A stretch of 36,810 nucleotides of DNA from Chthonomonadaceae bacterium (GTDB taxonomy: Bacteria > Armatimonadota > Chthonomonadetes > Chthonomonadales > Chthonomonadaceae). The notes under the pieces are model-generated. The model was given only the letters and a program-made list of their open reading frames with translations, did not search any database and was not told where the DNA came from. Position numbers and translations under genes: made by a program. The DNA is taken from positions 1 through 36,810 of the forward strand of contig DAIDKH010000043.1 of assembly GCA_027450145.1 (NCBI GenBank), in the 5' to 3' direction. Positions 17,583 to 25,727 of this stretch are shown one piece after another (position 1 is the first letter of the stretch; each line of letters begins with the position of its first letter).

Positions 17583-18764
17583 GTGCAATTCAGTAAATGG
17601 ATCACCCTTGGTTTTGGAGCGTTGTGTCTCATCGCAGTTGCGACGGTGCTTCGTGCTGGCCACCTTTTTTATATGGCTGGTATCCTGTTGTCGCTGCCTG
17701 TAGTGTCTTACATCTTAGGTTGGTATTCTGTAAAGGGAATCACCATTACGCGTATGCTGCCGGCGACTACCTGGGAGGGTGAAACGGCCGAGATCTCCTA
17801 TGTCGTGCATAATAACTCACGAGCTCCTAGGTATTTTCTTTACGTCAAGGAACGATGGCCAGCCTGGATTGACCCTGGAGATGGTGAGCCTCCTCTATTT
17901 AATTTGGCAGCGCAGGATAGCACGACAATCACCGTACCTGTACGCTTTCACAGTCGTGGTGTCTATTCGCCAAAGTCCATCAATGTTGTGGCTCTAGATC
18001 CTCTTGGTGTTTTTGCCTTTAACCGCTCCGTACCTTGTAACCAAGAACTCGTAGTGTATCCGTCACCAGAGGCTGGAGTACCAATTCCTGAGGGCGGTGC
18101 CGAAAGATTTGGGTGGCAGGCATTTGTAACCTCGGCACTGCGCGGCTCCAGTGTGGAGCCAGACGGAGTTCGCGATTATGCGCCAGGCGATCCTCTGAAG
18201 CGAATTCACTGGAGACAGACAGCTCGCACCGGACGTCTAAATGTAATAGAGTTTTGCGAAACGGTTGCCGTCAACGTCGTTGTGGTCATTGACGCACTAG
18301 CGGGTTCGGAACGGGGCGCTTCCAGTTCAACCACGCTCGATCAGTGTGCGAGGATCGCTGCGGCAGTATTGATGGAGGCCTCTCGCCAGGGCGCATCCGT
18401 GCGAATTGTGACGGGCAACGGTGCCGACGTCGACCATGCATGGACCGACTCAGGCGTGGGTAAGGGCGAGGAGAGTCTGCTCGCCGCAATGGACACGCTT
18501 GCCCGCCTTCAGAGCAGTGGCATACTTGCGCCATCACAGCTTTTAAGCGAGGCTGTGGGGCCGTTGTCGCGCGGAACTTCGTTACTTGTGTTAACCTCGG
18601 CGGTAGACCGTGACCTGCCGCGCGCCATAGCACGCTATTCGGGTGCAGCGGTTCAATCGGTTGTAGTCTATGTGGATACAGATCAGGGTGATACTCTGGA
18701 GAGCACCAACTATCTAAAGTCAATTGCAGGTGTCGGTGCTTCGGCATATATTCAAGTTACTTGA
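17583..18764 (+). CDS. DUF58 family membrane protein
   Basis: A 393-residue protein from GTG 17583, 12 bases after the MoxR stop, with a GAGGTG upstream. One or two hydrophobic segments span residues 8-50 (GFGALCLIAVATVL; AGILLSLPVVSYILGW). A beta-sandwich follows, and then the DUF58 signature DGVRDYAPGDPLKRIHWRQTA at about 194-214. A VWA-like Rossmann fold occupies the C-terminal third (VVVVIDALAG). The role is unknown, but the gene travels with MoxR and TgpA-like transglutaminase genes, which suggests membrane-linked protein maturation. Confidence 0.92.
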   Translation: MQFSKWITLGFGALCLIAVATVLRAGHLFYMAGILLSLPVVSYILGWYSVKGITITRMLPATTWEGETAEISYVVHNNSRAPRYFLYVKERWPAWIDPGDGEPPLFNLAAQDSTTITVPVRFHSRGVYSPKSINVVALDPLGVFAFNRSVPCNQELVVYPSPEAGVPIPEGGAERFGWQAFVTSALRGSSVEPDGVRDYAPGDPLKRIHWRQTARTGRLNVIEFCETVAVNVVVVIDALAGSERGASSSTTLDQCARIAAAVLMEASRQGASVRIVTGNGADVDHAWTDSGVGKGEESLLAAMDTLARLQSSGILAPSQLLSEAVGPLSRGTSLLVLTSAVDRDLPRAIARYSGAAVQSVVVYVDTDQGDTLESTNYLKSIAGVGASAYIQVT

Positions 18765-18791
18765 GCGTGGGATCTGTGATCAGGAGTACCA

Positions 18792-20996
18792 ATGGCTAAT
18801 AGTGTTGCACTTCCAACCTTCACCAAGGGAACGGTGACAAACACCGAGCGGCCCACTGTAAGTCTATGGCTGTATGCCGCCGGTTTAGTAGTTACTCTGG
18901 TAGGCGTGTGCACTGTTGGCTACGGATTCGGTGACCCTAGTTTTACTGTACTCACCGTTGGACTGTCTATAATTGGATATCTGTTCAGTATCACTACCCG
19001 GAAGTTAAATTTGCGTATACAGGCGGTACAGGCACCCGCTTTTATTCTGCTGGCTCTTGCTGTTGTGGCGCTCACGTCATCTGGTAGTATGACATCGCTC
19101 ATCATCCCCGACGCAGCTTCAAAAGATAAGCTACTTACCTTGCAGGCAATAATTATGTGGGTAGCCGTCTTGCAGAGTTTTACACTTACTACAGACTCTA
19201 GCGTTCTCTTTGCTTGCGTACCGTGCATGACCTCGTTGTCACTTATGAGTGTTCGTGACACGGACCCGCTAATTCAGCAGGCATTTCTTCTTTTCATATG
19301 CGCTGCCACCTTCCTGATGGTACACGACAATTACCTTCAAACGCTGCGCTCTCGTCGGTTACGCCAGGTCTCAAGCACTCGCAGTTTCTTTATGGGGCAG
19401 ATGGGTCTCGCATTAGCTTGCCTATTTGGCTCATTGGCCCTTGCAAGTCTTATTCAGGTGCCGCTTCAGGCCATTGGTACAACCCTGTTTGGTAATGTTG
19501 CGGCTCCCGACGCCAACAAGGGATTGCTTAGTTCGCTCATGCCTGGCGTGCAGGTGTCGGAGCACCATCATATAAAATTGGCCACGGGACCCACCGCAAA
19601 CTCGGATGTTGCTGTGATGCAGGTTGACACCAAATACCCAGGGATTTTGTATTGGCAGGGTGCGACATTTACAGATTTTACCGGCCGATCGTTTGTGAAC
19701 CCTGATACCGGTACTCTCCCGCTTCAGCAGATTGGCACTGCATCTGACATGAACGATCCAGGGCAACTGCCAAATTCTGAATTCAAAATGGTGAATCAGG
19801 TTTTAGAACTGCCTGATTCCCAAATGCGCAGCAGCACGGTTATCCACCAGCATATCGTTGTTACAGGCGGGCGCTTTAGTGCGCTGTATGGTGCGGACAA
19901 GATAGAGCGCGTTCGTGGGGCGTTTTCTGCACTTTTGGGTGATAGTGGAGGAACCATTCTAACTGGGGATAACATTACGAAAGGTACAGAGTACACAGTT
20001 ACCTCGCGAATTCCTTGCCAGGACCCTGCTCAACTGCGACTTGCATCAACAAAGCCATCGGATATTCCTCTCGCAGTGCGGGATTTATGCCTTCAAACCG
20101 AAGTGCATGGAGAGACCGATGTTAAGCTACAAGACCTTGCCAGATCAATTACGGCGGGCTTAACAAACGAATATGATAAGGCATCGGCCATCAGGCAGTA
20201 CATTGCCTCGCATTGTGACTACAATCTTAACGCGCCCGCGGCACCCCCAGGCGTGAACGTAGTGGACTATTTCCTGTTCACCTCGCACCAGGGATATTGC
20301 GATCTTTTTGGCGCATCCATGGTGATGCTGTGTCGTTACGCAGGAATTCCTGCTCGATTGGCGAGTGGCTTTTTAGAAGGTGATCCCGGGTCCAATGGCA
20401 CCTGGATTGTGCGCTCGAGCCAGAAGCACCTGTGGGCACAGGTCTTTTTTGCGCACTACGGCTGGATAAACTTCGATGCCACAGGCGGTTCTAAGGATAT
20501 TACAAAACATCCGGCCATTTCGTCAAACGGCTCGTCGTTCCTCACTTGGGTGAAATCTAATGGACCGGCGCCTCTTGCTGCTGTGTTGATCGTGTTTTCC
20601 ATTTTGACGTACGTGCTTAAAGTCGAGATGCTCGATAAAATTCGATTTAAACGGTCTATGGGGCGGGCCGGTAAAACGGCAGCCTCTTCGCAGGTTTACG
20701 TTGCCTATTTTTCTGTCATAACAGCGCTTGAGAAGCATGGCATTAAGCGACCGTCCAACATGACTGCCTTTGAGTACGCCGATCAGGTTGCTCATAAGGT
20801 TTCGTGGGGCGACGAGCGGTTGTCGAACGCGCTAATTGAACTGACGGAAACTTTTGAGAAAGTAGCTTACGGCGCACACGAAGCAAATGCGATGGAAATT
20901 GCTGCGGTTCAAACTAACGCAACACTCCTTTTGAAGGCATTAACCGCGCAAAACAGCCGAAACAAGCTCAATACAAGGAGTTTTGCTTGGAGCTAA
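18792..20996 (+). CDS. TgpA-like transglutaminase-core membrane protein
   Basis: A 734-residue protein from ATG 18792 with AGGAG five bases upstream. About five or six hydrophobic segments lie between residues 25 and 225. The periplasmic transglutaminase core has Cys503 in GYCDLF, His546 in QKHLW and Asp562 in NFDATGG, which is a complete catalytic triad. One transmembrane helix follows (LAAVLIVFSILTYVLKV), then a cytoplasmic DUF4129-like tail. The family (DUF3488/TgpA type) may hydrolyse or cross-link peptides. It completes the MoxR-DUF58-transglutaminase set. Its stop overlaps the start of holA by 10 bases. Confidence 0.92.
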   Translation: MANSVALPTFTKGTVTNTERPTVSLWLYAAGLVVTLVGVCTVGYGFGDPSFTVLTVGLSIIGYLFSITTRKLNLRIQAVQAPAFILLALAVVALTSSGSMTSLIIPDAASKDKLLTLQAIIMWVAVLQSFTLTTDSSVLFACVPCMTSLSLMSVRDTDPLIQQAFLLFICAATFLMVHDNYLQTLRSRRLRQVSSTRSFFMGQMGLALACLFGSLALASLIQVPLQAIGTTLFGNVAAPDANKGLLSSLMPGVQVSEHHHIKLATGPTANSDVAVMQVDTKYPGILYWQGATFTDFTGRSFVNPDTGTLPLQQIGTASDMNDPGQLPNSEFKMVNQVLELPDSQMRSSTVIHQHIVVTGGRFSALYGADKIERVRGAFSALLGDSGGTILTGDNITKGTEYTVTSRIPCQDPAQLRLASTKPSDIPLAVRDLCLQTEVHGETDVKLQDLARSITAGLTNEYDKASAIRQYIASHCDYNLNAPAAPPGVNVVDYFLFTSHQGYCDLFGASMVMLCRYAGIPARLASGFLEGDPGSNGTWIVRSSQKHLWAQVFFAHYGWINFDATGGSKDITKHPAISSNGSSFLTWVKSNGPAPLAAVLIVFSILTYVLKVEMLDKIRFKRSMGRAGKTAASSQVYVAYFSVITALEKHGIKRPSNMTAFEYADQVAHKVSWGDERLSNALIELTETFEKVAYGAHEANAMEIAAVQTNATLLLKALTAQNSRNKLNTRSFAWS

Positions 20997-22102
20997 CCTT
21001 TAAGCCGGGTAAACCGCAGGAACTTTGGAGTACCGGGTTACAGCGGCTATACATGCTTTGGGGTGCTGAGGAGCGCTGGAAAGACATCGCAATCGGTGCA
21101 CTATCCGACCGGGCGGTACCCGAGGAGTGGCGAGACTTCGATTACGAGGTACTGCACCTAGCTGAGTGCGATGCGAACGCGATCATTAGGGCAGCCGGTC
21201 AGGTTCCGTTTGGCGCGGAGCGCCGCATGGTGCTGGTGAAGGGCGCCGAGAAGTGGAGAGAAAGAGGTGCGTCCTCCGATGCTGATACGTTTGCAGAAAA
21301 GGCGGCAGCCATCCCGGCGACGGCTTGTGTCGTGTTGGTTGCATCTGCCCTAGAGGATGAGGCGCGTCGCAAAACAATTATCTCACCGAAGTTTGACGCT
21401 GCAATTAAGAAGGTTGGAGCGACCGTGGCTTGCGGCCAACTTCAAGGAGAAGCACTCACCTCATGGATTGTGGATGAATGTAGACTGGCCGGCAAAGCAA
21501 TCTCACCAGAAACTGCGGCTGTGCTGGTAGAGACTGCAGGTAGTAGCCTGATACGCCTTGGACACGAGCTGCAAAAGCTTACGGCCTTTGTTGGCGAACG
21601 ACCATCGGTCACGGCTCAGGACATTCAGAACCTGGTATCTGACCTGCCCGAGGACACACTATTTCAGACAGTAGATGCCGTAATGCGCGGCGACACCGAT
21701 AACGCATTATTGTTACTCTCCGAGTTACATCGTCACGATCCACGGCCACAAGCGGTAGCCGGTAAGTTTCTTGCCATTTTAAGTCGGCAGGTTAAGCTTG
21801 TGTGGCAGGCGCGGTGGCTCAGTGAACAGCGCGTATCGTCTTCAAATGTTCGCAACCTTTCACCGCAAATACTGGAGCTGCTACCTACTGAGGCATGCAT
21901 CACGCAGGTTGCATTTAAGGCGGGGGCCATATTTAATATGGCAAAGAATTGGGGATTTACGAGGCTGACCAAAGCGCAGGAGTTGCTGCTTCAATGTGAT
22001 ATGGCTAACAAAGCTGGAGCAGACAACGACGATGTTGTATTTGGTCAGGATGTAGTCCGAAATCTACAGTTGTTGGTGATACTGCTTACCACAAACGCCT
22101 AA
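20987..22102 (+). CDS. holA: DNA polymerase III subunit delta
   Basis: A 371-residue AAA+-like clamp-loader subunit. The start TTG 20987 lies inside the end of the transglutaminase gene and has AAGGAG about 7 bases upstream. LYMLWGAEE opens the first strand, FGAERRMVLVKGAEKW and VVLVASALEDEARRK fit domain I, and DLPEDTLFQTVDAVMRGDTDNALLLL with LHRHDPRPQAVAGKFLAILSRQ fits domain III of HolA. Delta opens the beta sliding clamp for loading at primed DNA. The partner rpsT, convergent at 22187, commonly neighbours holA in bacterial genomes. Confidence 0.93.
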   Translation: MELTFKPGKPQELWSTGLQRLYMLWGAEERWKDIAIGALSDRAVPEEWRDFDYEVLHLAECDANAIIRAAGQVPFGAERRMVLVKGAEKWRERGASSDADTFAEKAAAIPATACVVLVASALEDEARRKTIISPKFDAAIKKVGATVACGQLQGEALTSWIVDECRLAGKAISPETAAVLVETAGSSLIRLGHELQKLTAFVGERPSVTAQDIQNLVSDLPEDTLFQTVDAVMRGDTDNALLLLSELHRHDPRPQAVAGKFLAILSRQVKLVWQARWLSEQRVSSSNVRNLSPQILELLPTEACITQVAFKAGAIFNMAKNWGFTRLTKAQELLLQCDMANKAGADNDDVVFGQDVVRNLQLLVILLTTNA

Positions 22103-22135
22103 ATCGCAGGAGTAAAGTACCGTGACAAAGACAAA

Positions 22136-22164
22136 GAGGCTGCCTGCTACGCGCAGACAGCCTC
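22136..22164. terminator. Bidirectional terminator between holA and rpsT
   Basis: GAGGCTG (22136-22142) pairs with CAGCCTC (22158-22164), and CTGC/GCAG extends the stem beyond a C-A mismatch. On the minus strand the hairpin is followed by TTTGTCTTTGTC, and on the plus strand by AAATCTTTG, so it best serves rpsT. Confidence 0.6.
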
Positions 22165-22186
22165 AAATCTTTGAGCACAGATCCTT

Positions 22187-22462
22187 TTAGGCTTGTGAAA
22201 CAGCGTTTGCATGTTTCATCAAACGACTCTTGCGGCGAGCTGCCTGATTTTTGTGGATAATGCCTCGCTGAGCGGTCTTATCAATTGCCTTGATCGCTAA
22301 CCTGAGAGCTTCTGTAGTCTCCGCGGCCTCAACAGCGGGAGTATCCACCGCAATTCGAGCCTTCTTAATGAAGGTTTTCATGGCAGACTTAGCAGAGATG
22401 TTGCGCTCGTGGTTCTTGCGCGATTTTATGACATCTTTTTTAACAGACTTAATGTTCGGCAC
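22187..22462 (-). CDS. rpsT: 30S ribosomal protein S20
   Basis: A 91-residue basic protein with a GTG start at 22462 and AAGGAGG seven bases upstream. The N-terminus MPNIKSVKKDVIKSRKNHERN, the SAMKTFIKKA helix and the C-terminal AIDKTAQRGIIHKNQAARRKSRL pattern are S20. It binds the 5' domain of 16S rRNA early in assembly. It is transcribed alone from the promoter at 22487-22515 and ends at the hairpin before holA. Confidence 0.97.
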   Translation of the reverse strand: MPNIKSVKKDVIKSRKNHERNISAKSAMKTFIKKARIAVDTPAVEAAETTEALRLAIKAIDKTAQRGIIHKNQAARRKSRLMKHANAVSQA

Positions 22463-22486
22463 CGATGGACCTCCTTAGATTGGGCT

Positions 22487-22515
22487 ATTGTACCCTAACC
22501 ACAAGCAAATATCAA
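22487..22515 (-). promoter_or_regulatory. Sigma-70-type promoter of rpsT
   Basis: TTGATA (22510-22515) and TACAAT (22487-22492), read on the minus strand, are 17 bases apart and each matches consensus at 5 of 6 positions. The start codon lies 24 bases beyond the -10 box. Confidence 0.8.
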
Positions 22516-22519
22516 GCTT

Positions 22520-22938
22520 GCTTGAATGAGGTCTCCTACCGATCGTTGTGTACCTATAAAGCCGCATCTAAATATGCAATGACGAGTTGGCAGCATATTG
22601 ACCAGACGGATATTCTGGTTATAAAGCTATGAGGAATTTTTAGAGGGATTAAGTGGGTCGAAATGGTTGGTTTCAACGGACTACCTTTATTGTTATATGC
22701 CAACAATTGATTGACATACAACTCTAGTTATCTTGTTCAATTAATGGTAACGATAGAAGGTTTCCGTATTGCGTAATATATAATCGCAATGAAGCGATTT
22801 CGCGCATAATTAGACAGTTTTGTATTAAATCGATTGTAAAATAAAACTATGGGCCGCATATTGCTATTTGTAGTATACTAAATTTGCATCGGTCTATTAT
22901 GTCCGAACACCCTGGATAGTTGAGAGGAGCGGTTACCA
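22520..22938. other. AT-rich intergenic region between rpsT and the polyphosphate-type operon
   Basis: No coding region is supported here. The stretch is visibly AT-rich compared with the genes around it. It holds an inverted repeat ATTGCG (22768-22773) and CGCAAT (22785-22790) flanking a perfect TATAAT (22779-22784) that has no good -35, plus a short palindrome GCGATTTCGC nearby. A TATACT at 22874-22879 is a possible -10 for the operon that starts at 22939, again without a convincing -35. A TTGACA also occurs near 22711. The repeat could be an operator. Confidence 0.45.
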
Positions 22939-23391
22939 GTGAACATTGTGGTACTAGGTTGCGGGCGCGTTGGCTCCACCTTCGCCCGAATGATGCATCG
23001 CGACGGGCATAACGTAACGGTAATTGATATCCAGAGTGAGGCGTTTCGGCGCTTAGGGTCTAAGTTTAGAGGTAACAGAATCGTAGGAAATGGAATTGAT
23101 GAAGACGTTCTGAAGCGGGCGGGAATTGAGACCGCCGACGTGTTTGTTGCGGCAACGCAGGGTGACAACCGTAACATTATGGCCGCTCAAATAGCGCAGC
23201 GGGTGTTTAAGGTAGAACGCGTCATCGCCAGGATTTATGATCCCGTTCGAGCTGACCGCTATCGTCAGTTAGGAATTGTAACGCTGTGTACCACCACCAT
23301 CGCATCGGGTTTATTGCGTGATTTTGTCACGACCAATGAGTGGGGGCTGGACAAAGACTACTCTGCCGAATATCTGCGGCTGAACGTTTAG
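22939..23391 (+). CDS. RCK/TrkA-N potassium channel regulatory protein (single domain)
   Basis: A 150-residue protein from GTG 22939 with AGGAG upstream. NIVVLGCGRVGST at the start is the Rossmann glycine loop, VIDIQ supplies the acidic residue at the end of strand 2, and NGIDEDVLKRAGI and VFVAATQGDNRNIMAAQ are typical TrkA-N/RCK segments. The C-terminal RCK_C (TrkA_C) domain is missing. These proteins bind NAD(H) or nucleotides and gate Trk/Ktr potassium transporters. It is the first gene of a compact seven-gene operon, and the next gene starts 14 bases on. No membrane subunit is in the window. Confidence 0.9.
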   Translation: MNIVVLGCGRVGSTFARMMHRDGHNVTVIDIQSEAFRRLGSKFRGNRIVGNGIDEDVLKRAGIETADVFVAATQGDNRNIMAAQIAQRVFKVERVIARIYDPVRADRYRQLGIVTLCTTTIASGLLRDFVTTNEWGLDKDYSAEYLRLNV

Positions 23392-23405
23392 GGAGAACTA
23401 ACTGC

Positions 23406-24065
23406 ATGTATGTGATTATAGTTGGCGGCGGTAATGTTGGCTACTATTTGGCAAAGACACTCGCCGATGAACGGCATGAGGTGTTATTACTGGAAAAAGA
23501 CCGTACCCGCTATCGCACGATTTCCGAGGAGTTGGGTGAGCTGGTCATGCAGGGCGACGGATGCGAAGTGGCCATACAATCGCAGGCGGGATTTGGGCGC
23601 GCAGATGCCGTAGTCGCAGTGACAGGTAGCGACGACGACAATCTCGTTGTGTGCCAGATGTCTAAAATGGAGCACAATGTACCACGTACTATCTCCCGAG
23701 TAAATGATCCGCGTAATGAGAAGCTTTTTCATGAACTCGGTATAGATGCAACTGTTAGCTCTACTAAGATTATCTATAACCTGTTAGAGCAAGAGGTTGG
23801 CGGCGGTGAGGTAATTCCGCTGGCGGCACTTAATCGCGGGAACATTGAGATTGTTGAAATTGAGATTAGTGCTAGGGCTCCTGTTTTGGGCCACGAGATA
23901 AAGCAGCTGCAAATGCCGCAGGAAGCGCTAATAATCTCGGTATTAAGGGACGACCATGCCATTCTGCCGTCGGGGGATACCCAGCTCGAGGCTGGCGATA
24001 AAATAATCGTATTGGTTCGTGCTGATCAGGAACACTCCCTTCGCGACATTTTTGCCGAGGATTAA
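23406..24065 (+). CDS. TrkA family protein with RCK_N and RCK_C domains
   Basis: A 219-residue protein. ATG 23406 is chosen because MYVIIVGGGNVGYYLA then begins directly with the nucleotide-binding strand; the longer open frame would overlap the previous gene in another frame. The Rossmann domain (residues 1-125) includes LLLEKD and VAVTGSDDDNLVVCQMSK. TrkA_C (about 140-219) shows LNRGNIEIVEIEI, LGHEIKQLQMP and AGDKIIVLV. Two TrkA-type proteins in tandem resemble the duplicated RCK units of E. coli TrkA or a CeuA/CvrA-type pair split in two. It regulates potassium uptake by inference. The next gene starts 5 bases after its stop. Confidence 0.92.
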   Translation: MYVIIVGGGNVGYYLAKTLADERHEVLLLEKDRTRYRTISEELGELVMQGDGCEVAIQSQAGFGRADAVVAVTGSDDDNLVVCQMSKMEHNVPRTISRVNDPRNEKLFHELGIDATVSSTKIIYNLLEQEVGGGEVIPLAALNRGNIEIVEIEISARAPVLGHEIKQLQMPQEALIISVLRDDHAILPSGDTQLEAGDKIIVLVRADQEHSLRDIFAED

Positions 24066-24069
24066 GATC

Positions 24070-24519
24070 GTGGGCGACGACAGAGTTTGGTGCGAGTTTG
24101 CGGCGTCAATGTTAGCGCGCCGGCTAGAAAGAATGTTCGCGCTGATGCCAGATGTAATGTCACCAAGCGGAACAGAGCCTATTCATCAAATGCGCGTTTG
24201 GTCGCGCAGGTCCCGTAGTGCATTTGAGTTGATTCTGTGCTGTGATAATTCCAAAGAGACCCAAAAATTGGAAACTGAGCTAAAGCGGGTGGCCTCTACA
24301 CTCTCTAAGGCACGTGATCTTGATGTAATGATCCAGAACCTCGAAGCTCGGACCGCTAAACTGCCCGAGGAGCAACGATCGGGCTTAAATGAATTTGTTG
24401 GACGGCTCAGTGCGCAGAGGATTACGGCCCAACGTGACGTAGAACGTGCTGTGGAACGTGTAAACGAAAAACACGTAATGCAACGCTTCAATGATCTGGT
24501 GGGCCATTGGAGCAAATAA
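24070..24519 (+). CDS. CHAD domain protein, N-terminal half (split CHAD, part 1)
   Basis: A 149-residue all-alpha protein from GTG 24070, with GAGG about 9 bases upstream. HQMRVWSRRSR at residues 39-49 is the first conserved histidine/arginine repeat of CHAD domains, and LKRVASTLSKARDLDVM at about 71-87 is the partner helix with the ARDLDV signature. The protein ends where the linker between the two halves of a normal CHAD domain would be. CHAD domains bind inorganic polyphosphate through a basic surface. The next gene starts one base after its stop and encodes the other half in a different frame. Either the domain is assembled from two chains, or the break is a programmed frameshift or a sequence error. 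Confidence 0.87.
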   Translation: MGDDRVWCEFAASMLARRLERMFALMPDVMSPSGTEPIHQMRVWSRRSRSAFELILCCDNSKETQKLETELKRVASTLSKARDLDVMIQNLEARTAKLPEEQRSGLNEFVGRLSAQRITAQRDVERAVERVNEKHVMQRFNDLVGHWSK

Positions 24520-24520
24520 C

Positions 24521-25066
24521 GTGGCTAAACCGCGACCACTGCCTAAACTTGGCGCGCACGCAGGGGTTTGGACCAATGCCGTAGAAGTTATTTCCACGAG
24601 GCTCCGTGATCTTCTAGACCTATCCCCATGCCTTCAGGATGCTTCGCGCGTCGAGCAGCTTCACGACATGCGTATCGCCGCTCGTCGACTTCGATACTCT
24701 CTCGAGATGTTCGTTGACGTGGTGCCCACTCATCTTGAATGTATCGTCACCGGCGCACTCAGTGCGTGCAAAGAACTGCAGGAATTATTGGGTGCGATCC
24801 ACGATGCAGACGTACTGATGCCACAGCTCGTAGAGCAGCTGCACCGAGAGTCGGAACCCGCGCTGGGCAACGATCAAAATGCCGCACCGTTTGGGGTACA
24901 TTTCATCAACTGGGATGCTTGTACGGGGCTAATATCTACTTGCAAAGATATTATGCTAGAGCGAGACAATGCGTTCGAAAGTGCAAGTGAAATGTGGCGG
25001 CAACACGCTGAATCAGGTGTCTTTGCAGCGCTCACCGAAGCCGTGGGAGACGGAAAAAGTGCGTAA
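24521..25066 (+). CDS. CHAD domain protein, C-terminal half (split CHAD, part 2)
   Basis: A 181-residue protein from GTG 24521, with GGAG eight bases upstream. HDMRIAARRLRYSLEMF at residues 48-64 is the second CHAD repeat, followed by CKELQELLGAIHDADVLM, in which the second conserved acidic/histidine helix appears. Residues 1-45 look like the linker helix that normally precedes repeat 2 in single-chain CHAD proteins. Together with the previous gene it would rebuild one full CHAD domain, which is expected to bind polyphosphate. Its stop overlaps the GTG of the next gene. Confidence 0.87.
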   Translation: MAKPRPLPKLGAHAGVWTNAVEVISTRLRDLLDLSPCLQDASRVEQLHDMRIAARRLRYSLEMFVDVVPTHLECIVTGALSACKELQELLGAIHDADVLMPQLVEQLHRESEPALGNDQNAAPFGVHFINWDACTGLISTCKDIMLERDNAFESASEMWRQHAESGVFAALTEAVGDGKSA

Positions 25067-25727
25067 GCGATCAGCGGAAAATCGAGTACCTGTAGCCAAT
25101 GTACCACGTCGGATGGAGGACATCCCCGGGCTAGGCATCATACGAGCTCGTGGTCTACGCAAAATCGGAATTCAGTCTGTCGCGGATTTGAGGGCTGCGT
25201 CAGTTGAGCTTGTGAGTACCGCACCGGGGCTAACGATTATTAAGGCCAGGCAGGTAGCCGCGTACCTTGAGCAGTTTGACGCGGATCTTCTGCTCACGGC
25301 TGCCGAAAACGAACTGGAGTACGTTCAGGCCAGTGCTCGATCAGAGCAGCTCAAGCAGGAACTGTTACCGCACATTGCGTCGTCTACTCACGACGAACTC
25401 GGGACCGCGGCTCAATTGCTCTCTCTCACCATCCTCAAGGTTATGACCTCACCGGCGGCAGCCGATTTTCGCGGCGCGATTTTCAGACAGTTGGTTCGCC
25501 TGGCTCGACAAGGTCAGAGCGCGCGAGCACTCACATCCGAGCGTCGAAGGGACCGGGCACTGCTGGCAATACATCAGGCAATTGCTGCACTTGCCAAAGT
25601 CGCTACTGCCAACGAGGTAGATCGAAAGGCGCAGGTGCGCCTAGCCGATTCGTTGGAGAGCTATGCTGATACGTTGACCGAATGTCTCGATGACCGAGGA
25701 TCCAATCGAAAGGGCGCCGCTGGCTGA
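25059..25727 (+). CDS. Helix-hairpin-helix protein of unknown function
   Basis: A 222-residue protein. GTG 25059 overlaps the stop of the CHAD-2 gene, with GGGAG upstream. The longer frame would extend deep into that gene and is unlikely. Residues of about 22-75 show two helix-hairpin-helix repeats (IPGLGIIRARGLRKIGI, then APGLTIIKARQVAAYL), which are usually non-specific DNA-backbone or subunit-binding elements. The remainder, about 85-222, is predicted alpha-helical and charged, with no motif that I recognise. Its place between CHAD and Ppx genes suggests a role in the same process, possibly linking polyphosphate to DNA, but this is speculation. Confidence 0.7.
   Translation: MRKRSAENRVPVANVPRRMEDIPGLGIIRARGLRKIGIQSVADLRAASVELVSTAPGLTIIKARQVAAYLEQFDADLLLTAAENELEYVQASARSEQLKQELLPHIASSTHDELGTAAQLLSLTILKVMTSPAAADFRGAIFRQLVRLARQGQSARALTSERRRDRALLAIHQAIAALAKVATANEVDRKAQVRLADSLESYADTLTECLDDRGSNRKGAAG

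Noticed and set aside
22122-22190. 22-codon frame after holA, preceded by AGGAG
   Set aside because: It is formed largely by the terminator hairpin and overlaps the end of rpsT. There is no other support.
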